The notes: generated by a model not told the origin, from the sequence alone. Positions 40,363-50,332 are shown, counted from the first letter of the stretch. The stretch is 64,000 nucleotides of DNA from Mycobacterium gastri (GCF_002102175.1 NZ_LQOX01000119.1:90695-154694); one strand, 5' to 3'. Numbers and translations: made by a program.

Positions 40363-41784
40363 TCAGCGCCGCTTACGCAGCCACCGCAACGCTGATTCTG
40401 CGGCGTAGTACCCACACAGTCCATGGATGCCGGCACCTGGCGGCGCGGACTGCGAGCAGAGGTAGACACCGGGCACCCCGATCACATAGGGATCGACGGC
40501 GATCCGCGGCCGGAAGATGACCTGGAGCCGGTCGTTGGCGCCGCCGATGATGTCACCACCGATGAAGTTTCGGTTGTAGGCCTGTAATTCGGTGGTGGAC
40601 TTGCTGACGCTGGCGATGATGCGGTCGCGGAAACCGGGGGCGAACCGCTCGATCTGGTCGACGACGGCCGCGGTGGCGTCACCGGTGTAGCCGAACGGCA
40701 CGTGGGCGTAGGCCCAGATCGGGTTGACGTCGCCCGCTGAGCGGGAACGGTCGGCGAGGTACTGCTGCCCCACGAGAACAAAGGGCCGTCGCACCATCCT
40801 GCCTTGTGCGCGTTGCCGTTCCGTGTCGGCGATCTCGGCGAAGGTGCCGCCCAGATGCACGGTGCCGGCGCGCCCACAGTCCGGATTGGTCCACGGAATG
40901 TCGCCCTCGACGGCGAAGTCGACCTTGAACGCCGACGATCCGGCACGGTAACGCCGATAGGACGACTTGATCCGCGCCGGCATCACATCGCCGTAGAGCT
41001 CCAGGACGGCCGCGGGGCTGAGATTGAGCATGACGATGTCTGCGTCCGGGATGTCGCGGCGGCTGGTGACGGTCACGCCGGTGGTGATGTTGCCGCCGTG
41101 CGCCCGCAGCGCGGCACCCAGTGCCTGCGTGATCGACCCCGATCCGCCCTGGGCGACGGGCCAGCCGTACCGGTGGCCACTGGCCAGGATCATCAGACCC
41201 AGTGACGCGGTCAGCGGCCGGTCCAGACGCGTATAGACGTGCGCGGCCGCCCCGCCGAACAGCGCTCGTGTCTGCTCGGTGCGAAACCAGCGCGCCATCA
41301 CGGTGGCCGGCAGCGCCGCACGCGGGCCGAACCGGGCCAGACGCAACGGGTGACGCGGGACGTTGATCACCGGCCGGAGCAAATCGCTTGCTAGGTCATC
41401 GAATCCGGCCGCCAGATCCCCTACCGCGCTGCGCCAGCGGCTGCCGTCGGGTCCCATCCGCGTGGCGGTCTTCTCGATCGACTGGAACAGCACGCCGGCG
41501 CTACCGTCGTCGAGCGGATGCGCGCAGTCGATCTCCGGCCACTTCCAGGTCAGCCCATAACGCTGCAGGTCGATCTCCTGCCAGAACGGCGAACCGACGC
41601 CCAGCGGGTGAAACGCCGAGCAGTGGTCGTGGATGAGTCCGGGAACGGTCAGCTCACCCGAGCGCGCGCCGCCGCCGATGGTGTCGCCGGCCTCGAACAC
41701 CTGCACGTCGAGACCGTGGCGGGCGAGCTGGATCGCTGCGGCCAGGCCGTTGGGTCCGCCACCGACGACGGTCGCGTTGGTCAT
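40363..41784 (-). CDS. FAD-dependent phytoene-dehydrogenase-like oxidoreductase
   Basis: 473 residues. The N-terminal dinucleotide fold reads ATVVGGGPNGLAAAIQLARHGLDVQVFEAGDTIGGG, and the C-terminal FAD motif is GVYLCSQSAPPGAGIHGLCGYYAAESAL. This is the flavin amine oxidase/CrtI-like group. No carotenoid partner is nearby, so the substrate is unknown. It lies 68 nt after the WS/DGAT gene on the same strand. Corresponds to Rv1432. Confidence 0.88.
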   Translation of the reverse strand: MTNATVVGGGPNGLAAAIQLARHGLDVQVFEAGDTIGGGARSGELTVPGLIHDHCSAFHPLGVGSPFWQEIDLQRYGLTWKWPEIDCAHPLDDGSAGVLFQSIEKTATRMGPDGSRWRSAVGDLAAGFDDLASDLLRPVINVPRHPLRLARFGPRAALPATVMARWFRTEQTRALFGGAAAHVYTRLDRPLTASLGLMILASGHRYGWPVAQGGSGSITQALGAALRAHGGNITTGVTVTSRRDIPDADIVMLNLSPAAVLELYGDVMPARIKSSYRRYRAGSSAFKVDFAVEGDIPWTNPDCGRAGTVHLGGTFAEIADTERQRAQGRMVRRPFVLVGQQYLADRSRSAGDVNPIWAYAHVPFGYTGDATAAVVDQIERFAPGFRDRIIASVSKSTTELQAYNRNFIGGDIIGGANDRLQVIFRPRIAVDPYVIGVPGVYLCSQSAPPGAGIHGLCGYYAAESALRWLRKRR

Positions 41785-41852
41785 CGCATCGGGCGTTGAA
41801 TCGTCACCTGGACGAGCTTAAACGTCGGCCAAGACCGGGCCGACAACGCCAG

Positions 41853-43418
41853 CTATCGGCGGCCCGTTGTCGACTTCTGCTTCTTCACCGACTTCTTCAC
41901 CGGCTTCTGGGTCGGGCCGCGGCGCGGCGAGGGCGGCTGCGGCGGCTGGGCCCACTGCGCGCCGGTGGCTTCGAACAGCCGGGTGATCTCGGCGACGTGC
42001 ATGTCGGCGAGATCCCAGACGTCGGGGACGAGCTCGCGGTCGGCGATGAAGCCGAAGTCGAGCCGGTCCAGGTAGCTCACCACGGTGATGTTGAGGCCCT
42101 GCCCGTCGGTGACGATCGACACCGGGAACTGGTGACACAGCTTCGCGCCGGCGAAGTACAGCGGTTGGCGGGGCCCGGGCACGTTAGAGATCACCACGTT
42201 GAAAGGCTGCGACACCCGGTCGGCCAGCCGCAGCCGCGACGCCAGCCGCACCGCCGCGGTGGCCAGCACCGGCGACGAGTAGCGGCTGAGGTCCACCAGT
42301 TCGGCGGCCGGGACCAGCTCGTGGGTGCGCTTGGCGTCCTGCATGGCCTTGCGGCACCGGGCGACCCGTTCCACCGGATCGGCACAGTCGGTGGGCAACT
42401 CGGCGACGATCGCCGACACCCGGTTGGTCCACGGGTCCGCCTCGTCGCCGGTGCGGATCGACACCGGCACCATCGCCCGCAGCGGGCGGTCCGGCAGCGC
42501 GTCGTGGGCCAGCAGGTACTCCCGCAGCCCACCGGCGCAGATCGCCATGACAACGTCGTTGACGGTGCTGCCGGTGGCGTCCTTGAGCCGTTTGACGTTG
42601 TCCAGCGAGGTGGTGCGCATGGCGAAGCGGCGGTGGGCGCTGATCGTCTTGTTCCACGGCGTCGGCGGTGCGGTGATGGCGGGCAGCGAGACGTTGGGCC
42701 TGCTGCCTCTATTTCTGAGGCCCAGTTGGGCGGCCCATTTGACCGCATCCCCGGCCCGGCTGGCTGCACTGCTCACGGAATGGATTCCCGCCGCATCGGC
42801 GAGCCGACCCACGATCCGGGCCTGGACCCGCAGCGCCAGGAACGGGTTTCGCGCGAGGTGGCCCGCCGTCCGACCCAGCAATTCGGCGGTGGACGGCAGC
42901 TTCTCGGGCTCCCACGACGGACCCTCGCCCGGCGGCGGCGCGTCCGGCTGGGTGTCGGTGACTATCTGCAGCATCAGCATCCCGGAAGCCCCGTCGATGG
43001 TGGCGTGGTGATATTTGGTCAGCAGCGCCCAGCGCCCGTCGGCCAGGCCGTCGATAACGTATACCTCCCACAGCGGCCGGGTGCGGTCCATCGGCCGCCC
43101 CACGATCCGGCACACCTGCTCGCCCAGCTGATCGACGAGACCTGGTCGGGCCAAATGCAATTCGCGAATGTGGTAGTCGAGGTCGAAGTTGGGGTCGAAC
43201 ACCCAGTACGGATGGTCGAGCCCGAACGGCACTTCGACGAGGCGCCGCCGCAGCGGCTCGAGCGCGCCGACCAGCGACGCGAATTTGGCGTATACCGCCG
43301 CGTACGGGTCGTAGTCGGGGCTGGGCCGTTCGAAGATCATCAGGCCGGTGACGTGGCCGAAGGTCGTCGGCGTCTCCAGGTAGAGGAACGCGGCGTCCAG
43401 GCCGGAGAGCTGCTTCAT
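41853..43418 (-). CDS. WS/DGAT-family acyltransferase (triacylglycerol/wax ester synthase)
   Basis: 521 residues. The catalytic motif HHxxxDG is present as HHATIDG at 137-143, and the C-terminal DUF1298 part has VVISNVPGPRQPLYFAG. The tail is basic and Ser/Thr/Gln-rich. The family moves acyl groups from acyl-CoA to diacylglycerol or long-chain alcohol. It sits 14 nt after the fadD gene, so acyl activation and transfer may be coupled. A second WS/DGAT lies at 57534-58919. Confidence 0.92.
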   Translation of the reverse strand: MKQLSGLDAAFLYLETPTTFGHVTGLMIFERPSPDYDPYAAVYAKFASLVGALEPLRRRLVEVPFGLDHPYWVFDPNFDLDYHIRELHLARPGLVDQLGEQVCRIVGRPMDRTRPLWEVYVIDGLADGRWALLTKYHHATIDGASGMLMLQIVTDTQPDAPPPGEGPSWEPEKLPSTAELLGRTAGHLARNPFLALRVQARIVGRLADAAGIHSVSSAASRAGDAVKWAAQLGLRNRGSRPNVSLPAITAPPTPWNKTISAHRRFAMRTTSLDNVKRLKDATGSTVNDVVMAICAGGLREYLLAHDALPDRPLRAMVPVSIRTGDEADPWTNRVSAIVAELPTDCADPVERVARCRKAMQDAKRTHELVPAAELVDLSRYSSPVLATAAVRLASRLRLADRVSQPFNVVISNVPGPRQPLYFAGAKLCHQFPVSIVTDGQGLNITVVSYLDRLDFGFIADRELVPDVWDLADMHVAEITRLFEATGAQWAQPPQPPSPRRGPTQKPVKKSVKKQKSTTGRR

Positions 43419-43432
43419 GGATGGCGCCTTGC

Positions 43433-44974
43433 TTACTCGGGTGCCTCTACCGAAAACTGTTCCCGCAGAATGCGTTTGAGCGCCTTACCGGTCGGGGTGC
43501 GCGGGATGGCGGCGACGAACACCGCCCGCTTCGGCAGCTTGTAGCGGGCCAGCTTGCCCTCGCAGTGCCCGAGCACCGCGGCCTCGTCGAGTTCCGGGTC
43601 GGCGCGCACCACCACCGCCAGCGGCGACTCGCCCCATTTGGTCGACGCGATGCCCACCACCGCGACGTCGGCGATGCCGGGGTGGGACAGCAGCGCGTCT
43701 TCGATCTCGGCCGGGTAGACGTTCTCTCCGCCGGAGATGATCATGTCCTTGATTCGGTCCTGGATGTAGACGAAGCCGTCGGCGTCGCGGACCGCGATGT
43801 CGCCGGTGTGCAGCCAACCGTCGATGATCGTCTCGGCGGTCGCGTCGGGACGGTTCCAATAGCCGGCCATGATGTGGCGCCCGCGAATCAAGATCTCGCC
43901 CGGAACACCGGCTCCCACATCGGCGCCCTGCTCGTCGATGATGCGAATGTCGGTGTGGAAGAACGCCTTACCGGTCGACCCGATGTGCGACATCGCGTCG
44001 TCGGGGCCGATCACGCAGCCCGGACCGCACGATTCGGTGAGCCCGTAAACCTGGTGGACCTCGAAGCCCAGGTCGGCGTAGGACTTGATCAGCGAGGGCG
44101 GCACCGGCGACGCCCCGCTCATGATCCAGCGCAGCGCCAGCGACTCCCGCAGCGCGGGATCATACGTCGGCAGCATGAAGTTCAGCATCGCCGGAACGGC
44201 CAGGGTAGTGGTGATCTGCTCATCGCGGAACACCTCCCAGATGCGCTTGGGGTCGAACTGGCGCAACATGACGATGGTCGCACCGCGGTAGACACAACCG
44301 ACCAGCGGGGCAAGTGCGGCCACGTGAAACAACGGCAGCGAGATCAGGTAGCGGTCCCGGAATCGCATGTCGACGCTGGCCAACATGGTCAGCAGGCACC
44401 ACTGCACGCTGTCGTGGGTGTGCACCGCGCCCTTCGGCAGTCCGGTGGTGCCCGAGGTGTACATGATGAACAGCGGGTCGTCACCGTCGCCAACGGCCGA
44501 AATCGGCTGCGGCGCAGCCTGATCCACTGCGACGTCGAAGTCGGCCGCCCAGGCCGGGCCGTCGGCGCCGACGCGCAGCCAGTGGGCCACCGGTGTGCCG
44601 TCGTCGTTGCCGCCGCGATCGTGCAGCTCGGCAACGACGGCATCGTATTCGGCGTCGAACACCAACACCGTGGCCCCCGAGTCGCGCAGCATGAACGCCA
44701 GCTCGTTGGCGACCAGCCGCCAGTTCAACGGCACGACCACCAACCCGGCCCGGGCCGCGCCGTAAAAGACCTCGACGAACTGGTGGGCGGTGGGCAACAG
44801 CACGGCGACCCGGTCGCCCTTGCCCAGCCCCAGCCCGGTCAACACCCGGGCGGCCCGGTCGGCGCGGTCGTCGAGTTCGGCGAAGGTGAACCGCCGTCCG
44901 GCGGTCTCATCGACGAGTGCCTCCAGGGAGGGATTCAGCTCGGCTCGTTTGCGCAGATGCGATCCAACGTTCAT
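43433..44974 (-). CDS. acyl-CoA synthetase (FadD family)
   Basis: 513 residues. AMP-forming ligase with the P-loop MYTSGTTGLPKGAVHTHD near residue 170, the adenylation motif VYGLTESCGPG, and WLHTGDIAVRDADGF followed by GGENVYPAEIEDAL and PTGKALKR, which holds the C-terminal catalytic lysine. Activates a carboxylic acid to its CoA thioester; chain length cannot be read. Lies between SDR and WS/DGAT genes with short gaps. Confidence 0.92.
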   Translation of the reverse strand: MNVGSHLRKRAELNPSLEALVDETAGRRFTFAELDDRADRAARVLTGLGLGKGDRVAVLLPTAHQFVEVFYGAARAGLVVVPLNWRLVANELAFMLRDSGATVLVFDAEYDAVVAELHDRGGNDDGTPVAHWLRVGADGPAWAADFDVAVDQAAPQPISAVGDGDDPLFIMYTSGTTGLPKGAVHTHDSVQWCLLTMLASVDMRFRDRYLISLPLFHVAALAPLVGCVYRGATIVMLRQFDPKRIWEVFRDEQITTTLAVPAMLNFMLPTYDPALRESLALRWIMSGASPVPPSLIKSYADLGFEVHQVYGLTESCGPGCVIGPDDAMSHIGSTGKAFFHTDIRIIDEQGADVGAGVPGEILIRGRHIMAGYWNRPDATAETIIDGWLHTGDIAVRDADGFVYIQDRIKDMIISGGENVYPAEIEDALLSHPGIADVAVVGIASTKWGESPLAVVVRADPELDEAAVLGHCEGKLARYKLPKRAVFVAAIPRTPTGKALKRILREQFSVEAPE

Positions 44975-45000
44975 GACTGCCTTTCTCAGAGTCGGTGCGG

Positions 45001-45768
45001 TCAGGAGGTGAGCAGGCCGCCCTCAACGGGCAGCGTACTTCCGGTGACGTAGCTGGCGGCGTCACTGGCCAGGAAGACCAGCGCGGCTGCCAGTTCTTCG
45101 GCCAGGCCGACGCGGCCCATCAGGGTGCGCGGGATGACCGTGGTCTCGACGTAACCGGCGGGGAATTGGTCGGTCATCTCGGATTCGAAGAAACCGGGCG
45201 CCAACGCGTTGACCCGGATGCCCTTCCGCCCGGTCCACTGCTGGGCCAGGTCGCGGGTCAGACCGATCAGTCCGGCCTTGGACGATGCGTAGGCGGCCTG
45301 CGGCAAACCGGCGGTGGTCAGGCCGAGCACGCTGCTGATGTTGACGATCGAGCTGCCGGGCCTCATGACCTGCGCGCACGCCTGCGCCATCCAGTAGCAA
45401 CCGTTGAGGTTGAGCTCGACGACGGAACGGAACTGATCGGGAGTCTCGCGGGTGGCGGGCACCGCGGTCCCGACGCCGGCGTTGTTGACCAGGATGTCGA
45501 CCCGCCCGAACGTGTCGATCGCAGCCTCGACCAGTGCCCGGCACTGCTCGGGATCGGTGACGTCGGTACGCACCGCGACGGCCTTGCGCCCCGCCGCCTC
45601 GACGAGCGCACGGGTGCCGGCCAGCCGGTCCTCGCGCCGCGCGCCCAGCACCACGTCGGCCCCGGCCTCGGCCAGGGCCTGCGCGAACGCGACACCGAGG
45701 CCGCTGGATGCCCCGGTAACAATCGCGACCCGGTCGTCGAGTCGGAAGCGGTCGAGGATGCGCATCAC
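45001..45768 (-). CDS. short-chain dehydrogenase/reductase
   Basis: 255 residues. Classical SDR: cofactor motif TGASSGLGVAFAQ near residue 19, structural NNAGVG, catalytic Ser in NISSVLGL, and Y-x-x-x-K as YASSK. A basic residue after the second strand (GARREDR) suggests NADP preference. First gene of a four-gene minus-strand operon SDR-fadD-WS/DGAT-dehydrogenase. Could reduce a ketone, aldehyde or acyl intermediate. Confidence 0.93.
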   Translation of the reverse strand: MMRILDRFRLDDRVAIVTGASSGLGVAFAQALAEAGADVVLGARREDRLAGTRALVEAAGRKAVAVRTDVTDPEQCRALVEAAIDTFGRVDILVNNAGVGTAVPATRETPDQFRSVVELNLNGCYWMAQACAQVMRPGSSIVNISSVLGLTTAGLPQAAYASSKAGLIGLTRDLAQQWTGRKGIRVNALAPGFFESEMTDQFPAGYVETTVIPRTLMGRVGLAEELAAALVFLASDAASYVTGSTLPVEGGLLTS

Positions 45769-45805
45769 AGCACTTCGCTTAGCGGGGTGAACATCATGAT
45801 TGCAT

Positions 45806-45834
45806 CATATCTAGATATGTTGCATATCTGCAAC
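45806..45834. promoter_or_regulatory. adjacent palindromes between the SDR and TetR genes
   Basis: CATATCTAGATATG at 45806-45819 is a perfect 14-bp palindrome. It shares its last base with GTTGCA-TATC-TGCAAC at 45819-45834, a perfect 6-bp inverted repeat. Both lie about 40-65 nt upstream of the SDR start in an AT-rich region. Good candidates for operators of the divergent TetR protein. Confidence 0.6.
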
Positions 45835-45915
45835 CAAACGCGACATACTTCACTTCGATAATCCCAGATATATCCGCTTTAGTAGCCAATAGCGCCGGAT
45901 GGCGACGTCCCGTGC

Positions 45916-45939
45916 TGCAACATCTTGTAATCTGTTGCA
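45916..45939. promoter_or_regulatory. third dyad with the same half-sites near the TetR start
   Basis: TGCAAC (45916-45921) and GTTGCA (45934-45939) are inverted with a 12-nt spacer, using the same hexamer as the dyad at 45819-45834 but in the opposite arrangement. It lies just before the preferred TetR start at 45948, which suits autoregulation. Confidence 0.55.
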
Positions 45940-45947
45940 AACGCGAG

Positions 45948-46595
45948 ATGTTGGTTCCCACAGCTAGGAGGTGCGACATCGGCGAAACACAGCTGGCTCG
46001 GCTGCTGGCGGCGACGGACCGCCGCCCCGATGCCCTGACGGCCTTCCGCATCGCCCGGCGGTGGTTCATGGCCGGTCGGCGGATCGAGATGCAGGAGCTG
46101 GCCGCCGAACTCGGCGTGAACCGCGCCACCTTGTTCCGCTGGGTCGGCAGCCGTGATGAACTCCTGGCCGAGATTCTCTGGTCACTGGCCGAACGCACGC
46201 TGGCACTGGCCGTCAACAACGCGCCCGGGTCCGGCGGCGAGCGCATCTCGGCCATCATCGGCAGCTTCGTGGCGTTGCTGGACGAGGCGGAGTACTTCCG
46301 CGAGTTCCTGCGACGAGAACCGGAACGGGCGCTGCGCATCCTGACCACACAGGCCAGTACGGTCCAGGCGCGGTTGGTCGCGGCCGTCGAAACCCTGCTC
46401 CGCGAGGAGATTACGCGCACGCAGCTGCACCCGCCGTTACCGCCGCACGACCTGGCGTACCTCATCGTGCGGATCGTCGAGTCCTTCCTCTACTCCGACA
46501 TCATCACCGGCGAACAACACGACGCTGCCAAGGCGGCGCTGGCAGTGACCGCACTCCTCGGAAGCGATGCGCCGCCGGCCGGTGCCCCCGCCTGA
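45948..46595 (+). CDS. TetR-family transcriptional regulator (QsdR-like)
   Basis: 215 residues from the ATG at 45948; an in-frame GTG at 45912 would place the dyad inside the gene, so I prefer the later start. The HTH is MQELAAELGVNRATLFRWVGSRDELLAEI, typical of TetR. The C-terminal domain (AEYFREFLRREPERALRILT, LHPPLPPHDLAYLIVRIVES) resembles the QsdR group. Divergent from the SDR-fadD-WS/DGAT operon, which it probably represses; the ligand may be an acyl-CoA or fatty acid, by inference. Confidence 0.85.
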   Translation: MLVPTARRCDIGETQLARLLAATDRRPDALTAFRIARRWFMAGRRIEMQELAAELGVNRATLFRWVGSRDELLAEILWSLAERTLALAVNNAPGSGGERISAIIGSFVALLDEAEYFREFLRREPERALRILTTQASTVQARLVAAVETLLREEITRTQLHPPLPPHDLAYLIVRIVESFLYSDIITGEQHDAAKAALAVTALLGSDAPPAGAPA

Positions 46596-46604
46596 CAGCG
46601 TCCG

Positions 46605-48371
46605 TTATGGCGTACCTGGCGCAGCGCGCTGAGTCGTGACGTGGACGGGAAATTCGTCGCCGGGTTCGGGCCACGGCTGACGCGACAGCATGTCCTTCAC
46701 CTCGACATAACCGGCCTCGAGCACGCCGGCTTTGGCGTCGACGATGCGGTACCACTGCTTTTGGACGTGGATCGGTTGGCCCTCCAGGATGACGACGCGG
46801 ATTTCACCCTCCTCGAAATTGCACCGCCGCTGCACCGCGGCCAGCAGTTGCTCGTTGTGCAGGTGGCCCTCGCCGAAATTCCAGCCGACCAGCGGCCCGG
46901 CAATCAGCTCGCCCTCACGCACGCTGTAGTCGGTCTCGTCGACCTCGCCCCCGACGGCACGGGAAACCAAGCCGTTCAGTGCTCGGCCGTGAGTGTGCAT
47001 CGCCCGGAACGCCGCGGTCTTGTCCATCATGATTTCCGCACGGTCGGCGCCGTAGAGCCTGGTCAGCTGATTGACCACCAGCGCAGAGCTTTTGACGACG
47101 TTGGCCTCGAGCTTGTCCTCGACCCCGGGGCGGAAGCACCACACGCTGGTGGCCCAGTTGCCGGCGTAGTAACGCATGGCCAGCAGGAACGAAATCTTCT
47201 CGGGGAAAAGGTTTCCCGCAACGTCCACGGCCACCGCGGCGAGCACGATCGCCAGCAGCAGCGGTGACTGCAGGTCGGTGGCCTGGATCGCGCCGTAGTG
47301 CCCGAACAGATAGAACAGCGAAAAGATGAAGAACACGTTCCACTCCAACGGCACCCCCATCGGAAGGTTGGAAAGGATGTTGAGGTGGAAGATCACCATG
47401 AACCCGATGAGGAACCATCGCCAGGGATGGCCGTCGGCGACGAACACCAGCACCCCGGGGACCAGGAATTCCGCGGTGGTCCCCCCGACGTGGGCCATCA
47501 GCTTGGGCAGCCAGGACGGGCGCAGGTCATTGACCGGGTCCAGGTAGAGCAGGTGCTTGAGCCAGTTGAACAACCTGCTGCGCAATAGCGCATTGTTGCT
47601 CGTCATCACCGAGACGACGTACGGGAAGTGGTGGTTGAGCTTGGACGTCGCCGCGCCCCACCACAGCGCGAGCATGATGAGCTTGAACGCCGCGATCTGA
47701 TCGGTGAACGGGAAGAAGAACACGAACAATTTCAGCCAATAGTGTTCACCGCGGGCCGCGAGGAAGATCGTCTTGTCGCGCAGACCCAGCAGCGCCAGGG
47801 CCACGATCGTCGGGATGACCCGCACCGGGTCGATCAGGCCGACGTCGCCGGCCCCGGTGACCGGTCCGCCGTGGCCCGGGGACACCAGTGCCCACACCCC
47901 ACCTGCCAGCACGACGGCGTAGAGGATAACGTCGACGACGGTACGACTGTCGCCGCCGGTAAACGGAACTTTGTCCGGCCAGGCGGGCAGTCGAATGGTC
48001 TTGGGCCGCAACCAATATAGGAATCCGCCCACCGGTGGCATGAACCGGCCGGTCAGCGGGCCGGAGCCGCAGCCGAAGCCCATCACCTCGAACAACAACG
48101 TGAAGATGACGACCTTCTGGTACACGATCGGTTGGGTCCACCAGTCGGCGATGTGGGCCAGCCCGCCCAGGCCGGGCGTGAGCGAAATGATCGCCGCGGG
48201 CGCGGCGAGGTATACCCCGATCTTGACGAGGTACAGCAGGTATGCGGCGTACGGAGTTCCGAAGCCGTGCTCGACCCAATGACGCGTGGCGATTTGTAGT
48301 CTCGTTGCCCGGGGCAGCGTCTGCCAAGTGGCGGGGTCGACGTCCGGAAGCTCCGGTGACATGAAACCCAT
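46605..48371 (-). CDS. DUF3556 integral membrane protein
   Basis: 588 residues (the start could also be the ATG at 48362, MSPELPDV). About eight hydrophobic segments, with conserved loops GFGCGSGPLTGRFMPPVGGFLYWLRP and EFLVPGVLVFVADGHPWRW and a soluble C-terminal third (MRYYAGNWATSVWCFRPGVEDKLE onward in shorter blocks). Matches the DUF3556 family, of unknown function, and Rv1431 in place and size. Ends 10 nt from the convergent TetR gene. Confidence 0.85.
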   Translation of the reverse strand: MGFMSPELPDVDPATWQTLPRATRLQIATRHWVEHGFGTPYAAYLLYLVKIGVYLAAPAAIISLTPGLGGLAHIADWWTQPIVYQKVVIFTLLFEVMGFGCGSGPLTGRFMPPVGGFLYWLRPKTIRLPAWPDKVPFTGGDSRTVVDVILYAVVLAGGVWALVSPGHGGPVTGAGDVGLIDPVRVIPTIVALALLGLRDKTIFLAARGEHYWLKLFVFFFPFTDQIAAFKLIMLALWWGAATSKLNHHFPYVVSVMTSNNALLRSRLFNWLKHLLYLDPVNDLRPSWLPKLMAHVGGTTAEFLVPGVLVFVADGHPWRWFLIGFMVIFHLNILSNLPMGVPLEWNVFFIFSLFYLFGHYGAIQATDLQSPLLLAIVLAAVAVDVAGNLFPEKISFLLAMRYYAGNWATSVWCFRPGVEDKLEANVVKSSALVVNQLTRLYGADRAEIMMDKTAAFRAMHTHGRALNGLVSRAVGGEVDETDYSVREGELIAGPLVGWNFGEGHLHNEQLLAAVQRRCNFEEGEIRVVILEGQPIHVQKQWYRIVDAKAGVLEAGYVEVKDMLSRQPWPEPGDEFPVHVTTQRAAPGTP

Positions 48372-48598
48372 GGCGGCCTTCCTATTTGGTCCGGTGTGAA
48401 ATCAATTGACGGGCAAGGCGAATCGGCGTCGCTCAACTCGGTGGTCGGTCCTGGAGGGTTCTGGGCATCGGTTGGCTCCCTCGGTCTTTCTGACATAGAT
48501 GTTCGCACCACCGCCGGTCATCTGGCGAGACCGTCGCGCCGGTCTCTCCCTGATCGTCGGCTGCACACCCGGTTATTCGGAGTCGTCGGTATTACGGA

Positions 48599-50332
48599 TC
48601 AGGTTGGAAACGGCTGACCGCTCAAGATCGCCGCGACGGCCACCCCGGCAATTCCCGCGCCGAACACGCCCAGGGTGATATTGGTGGCCGGGATGAGTTG
48701 CATGTTCTGACTGAAGCCGTTGAGGTCGCCGGCAGCCAAATCCCCGATGCCGTCCGCCAGGTACTGGGCATCGGCGGTCACGAAATAGCCGGGCCCCTCC
48801 ACCAGAACCGGCATCATCTGCTGGGCGACGACGATCGCATTGATCAGCTGCGGGGAAGCGCCTTGGCTGAGCGCGGCGCCGATGAGCCAATCACCGGCCT
48901 GGTACATCGCTGACGTGATAGCCGGATCGAGGGTGTCGTTGATGACGGTGTCGAGTACGCCGGGCAGGTAATTCAGCGGCCCGTCGATGGCGGCGCCGAT
49001 CTGCGGCGGGACCGGGAGTGCGGCCGGCAGGGCCGGCGTCGGCACCGACGGGAGCTGCGGCAGCGGCAGATTCGGGATCGCCACCTTCGGTAGCGGCGGC
49101 AAGCCGACATCGGCAAGCGCGTGGTCGATGCCGTGCGCGGTCGAGCCGGCAAGGTCACCGGCGAGGGTGAGCGCATCGATATGGGTCGGGAACAGCCCCG
49201 CGGGGGTGGGCACGTCGGCGTATCCGGTTCGGTCGTAACCCAATTCGATGATCACCCGCAAGTCCGGCTCGACGAGATCCAGCAGCGGCGCGGGCACGAT
49301 GCCGCGCAGCGGCTCCAATAGCGGCAGATGCTCGCTGGGAAGCAAGATATAGGTGGTGTAGACGTCGGCCGGGGACACCGGCTGAACCACACCCGCCGCG
49401 ACCTGTGCGGGGGTCAGTTCCTGATAGGTGCCGTGCGCGTAATAGATACCCAACAGCGCGTTGAGGTCGGCGGGAATGTTGAGCGGGTACTGGGGGAAGT
49501 CGGCAAAGCCGTCGTATTGGCGCGTGTACACCGTCGTCGGGTAGAGGTTGCTCGGTGTCGCGCCGTTGAACGTCAGACCCAGCGGCTGCACGAAAAGCCC
49601 CGGAAAGCGGGCCAGTAAGCCGCCGTTGGGATTGTTGGGATCACCGAGCAGCACGAAGGAGAGCTGGTCGGGGCCGGGCCGTAGGTCGACGGGCAGGCTT
49701 GCCAGGTAACGCATTTCGGCGGTGGCCACCGAAGCGCTCTGGGAGAAGCCGAGGACCACGACGTCGTGTCCCGCGGCGTGCTGGGCCATGATTGCGGCGT
49801 GCAGATCGGCGGCACCGGCGGCCACCGATTGGTCAAAGGTCAGGCTGGGGATGCCGGTGAACGGCTGGAACTGCTCGGGCGTGGTCACACCGAATACCGG
49901 TGAGCCCGGGTAGAAGGGGCGGAGGTAGAGGTTGTAGACCTGCTGCAAGTAGCGAAACGTCGGTCCCGGGTTTCCGGTGGGTCCCATGATCAGAACTGTC
50001 GGCCCGGGCGACCCGACGGTCCCGTTCGGCGACGGCTGCACCAGCGCGCGATTGGTGGCCTCGGCGCCGGCGTACGCCTCCGCCCCAGCCCCGAGCGCCC
50101 GCACAATGTGGTCGTGATACGCCGCGATCTGGGCGCTGACAGTCTGATAGTCCCGCGCGTACGTGCCGAACAGCGCGGCGATCCCCTGCGACACCTCGTC
50201 GGCGCCCGCGGCGAGCAGCTGGGTGGTGGTGACCGCTGCCGCGTCGTTGGCCGCGCTGATCGCCGCACCGATGCGGGCCACATCCGAGGCCGCCGACGCC
50301 ATCATGTCCGGCTCGGCCACCACAAACGACAT
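48599..50332 (-). CDS. PE16: PE-family protein with PE-PPE serine esterase domain (PE16-like)
   Basis: 577 residues from the ATG at 50332 (MSFVVAEPDMMASAASDVAR). The PE domain is about residues 1-92, with the secretion motif YxxxE as YAGAE, so type VII export is expected. Residues 110-340 form an alpha/beta-hydrolase PE-PPE domain with the nucleophile pentapeptide GFSQS (Ser197) and LLGDPNNPNGG after it. The C-terminal part has Pro-rich repeats (LPLPQLPSVPTPALPAAL) and a hydrophobic-helical tail. Corresponds to Rv1430, reported to be an esterase. Confidence 0.9.
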   Translation of the reverse strand: MSFVVAEPDMMASAASDVARIGAAISAANDAAAVTTTQLLAAGADEVSQGIAALFGTYARDYQTVSAQIAAYHDHIVRALGAGAEAYAGAEATNRALVQPSPNGTVGSPGPTVLIMGPTGNPGPTFRYLQQVYNLYLRPFYPGSPVFGVTTPEQFQPFTGIPSLTFDQSVAAGAADLHAAIMAQHAAGHDVVVLGFSQSASVATAEMRYLASLPVDLRPGPDQLSFVLLGDPNNPNGGLLARFPGLFVQPLGLTFNGATPSNLYPTTVYTRQYDGFADFPQYPLNIPADLNALLGIYYAHGTYQELTPAQVAAGVVQPVSPADVYTTYILLPSEHLPLLEPLRGIVPAPLLDLVEPDLRVIIELGYDRTGYADVPTPAGLFPTHIDALTLAGDLAGSTAHGIDHALADVGLPPLPKVAIPNLPLPQLPSVPTPALPAALPVPPQIGAAIDGPLNYLPGVLDTVINDTLDPAITSAMYQAGDWLIGAALSQGASPQLINAIVVAQQMMPVLVEGPGYFVTADAQYLADGIGDLAAGDLNGFSQNMQLIPATNITLGVFGAGIAGVAVAAILSGQPFPT

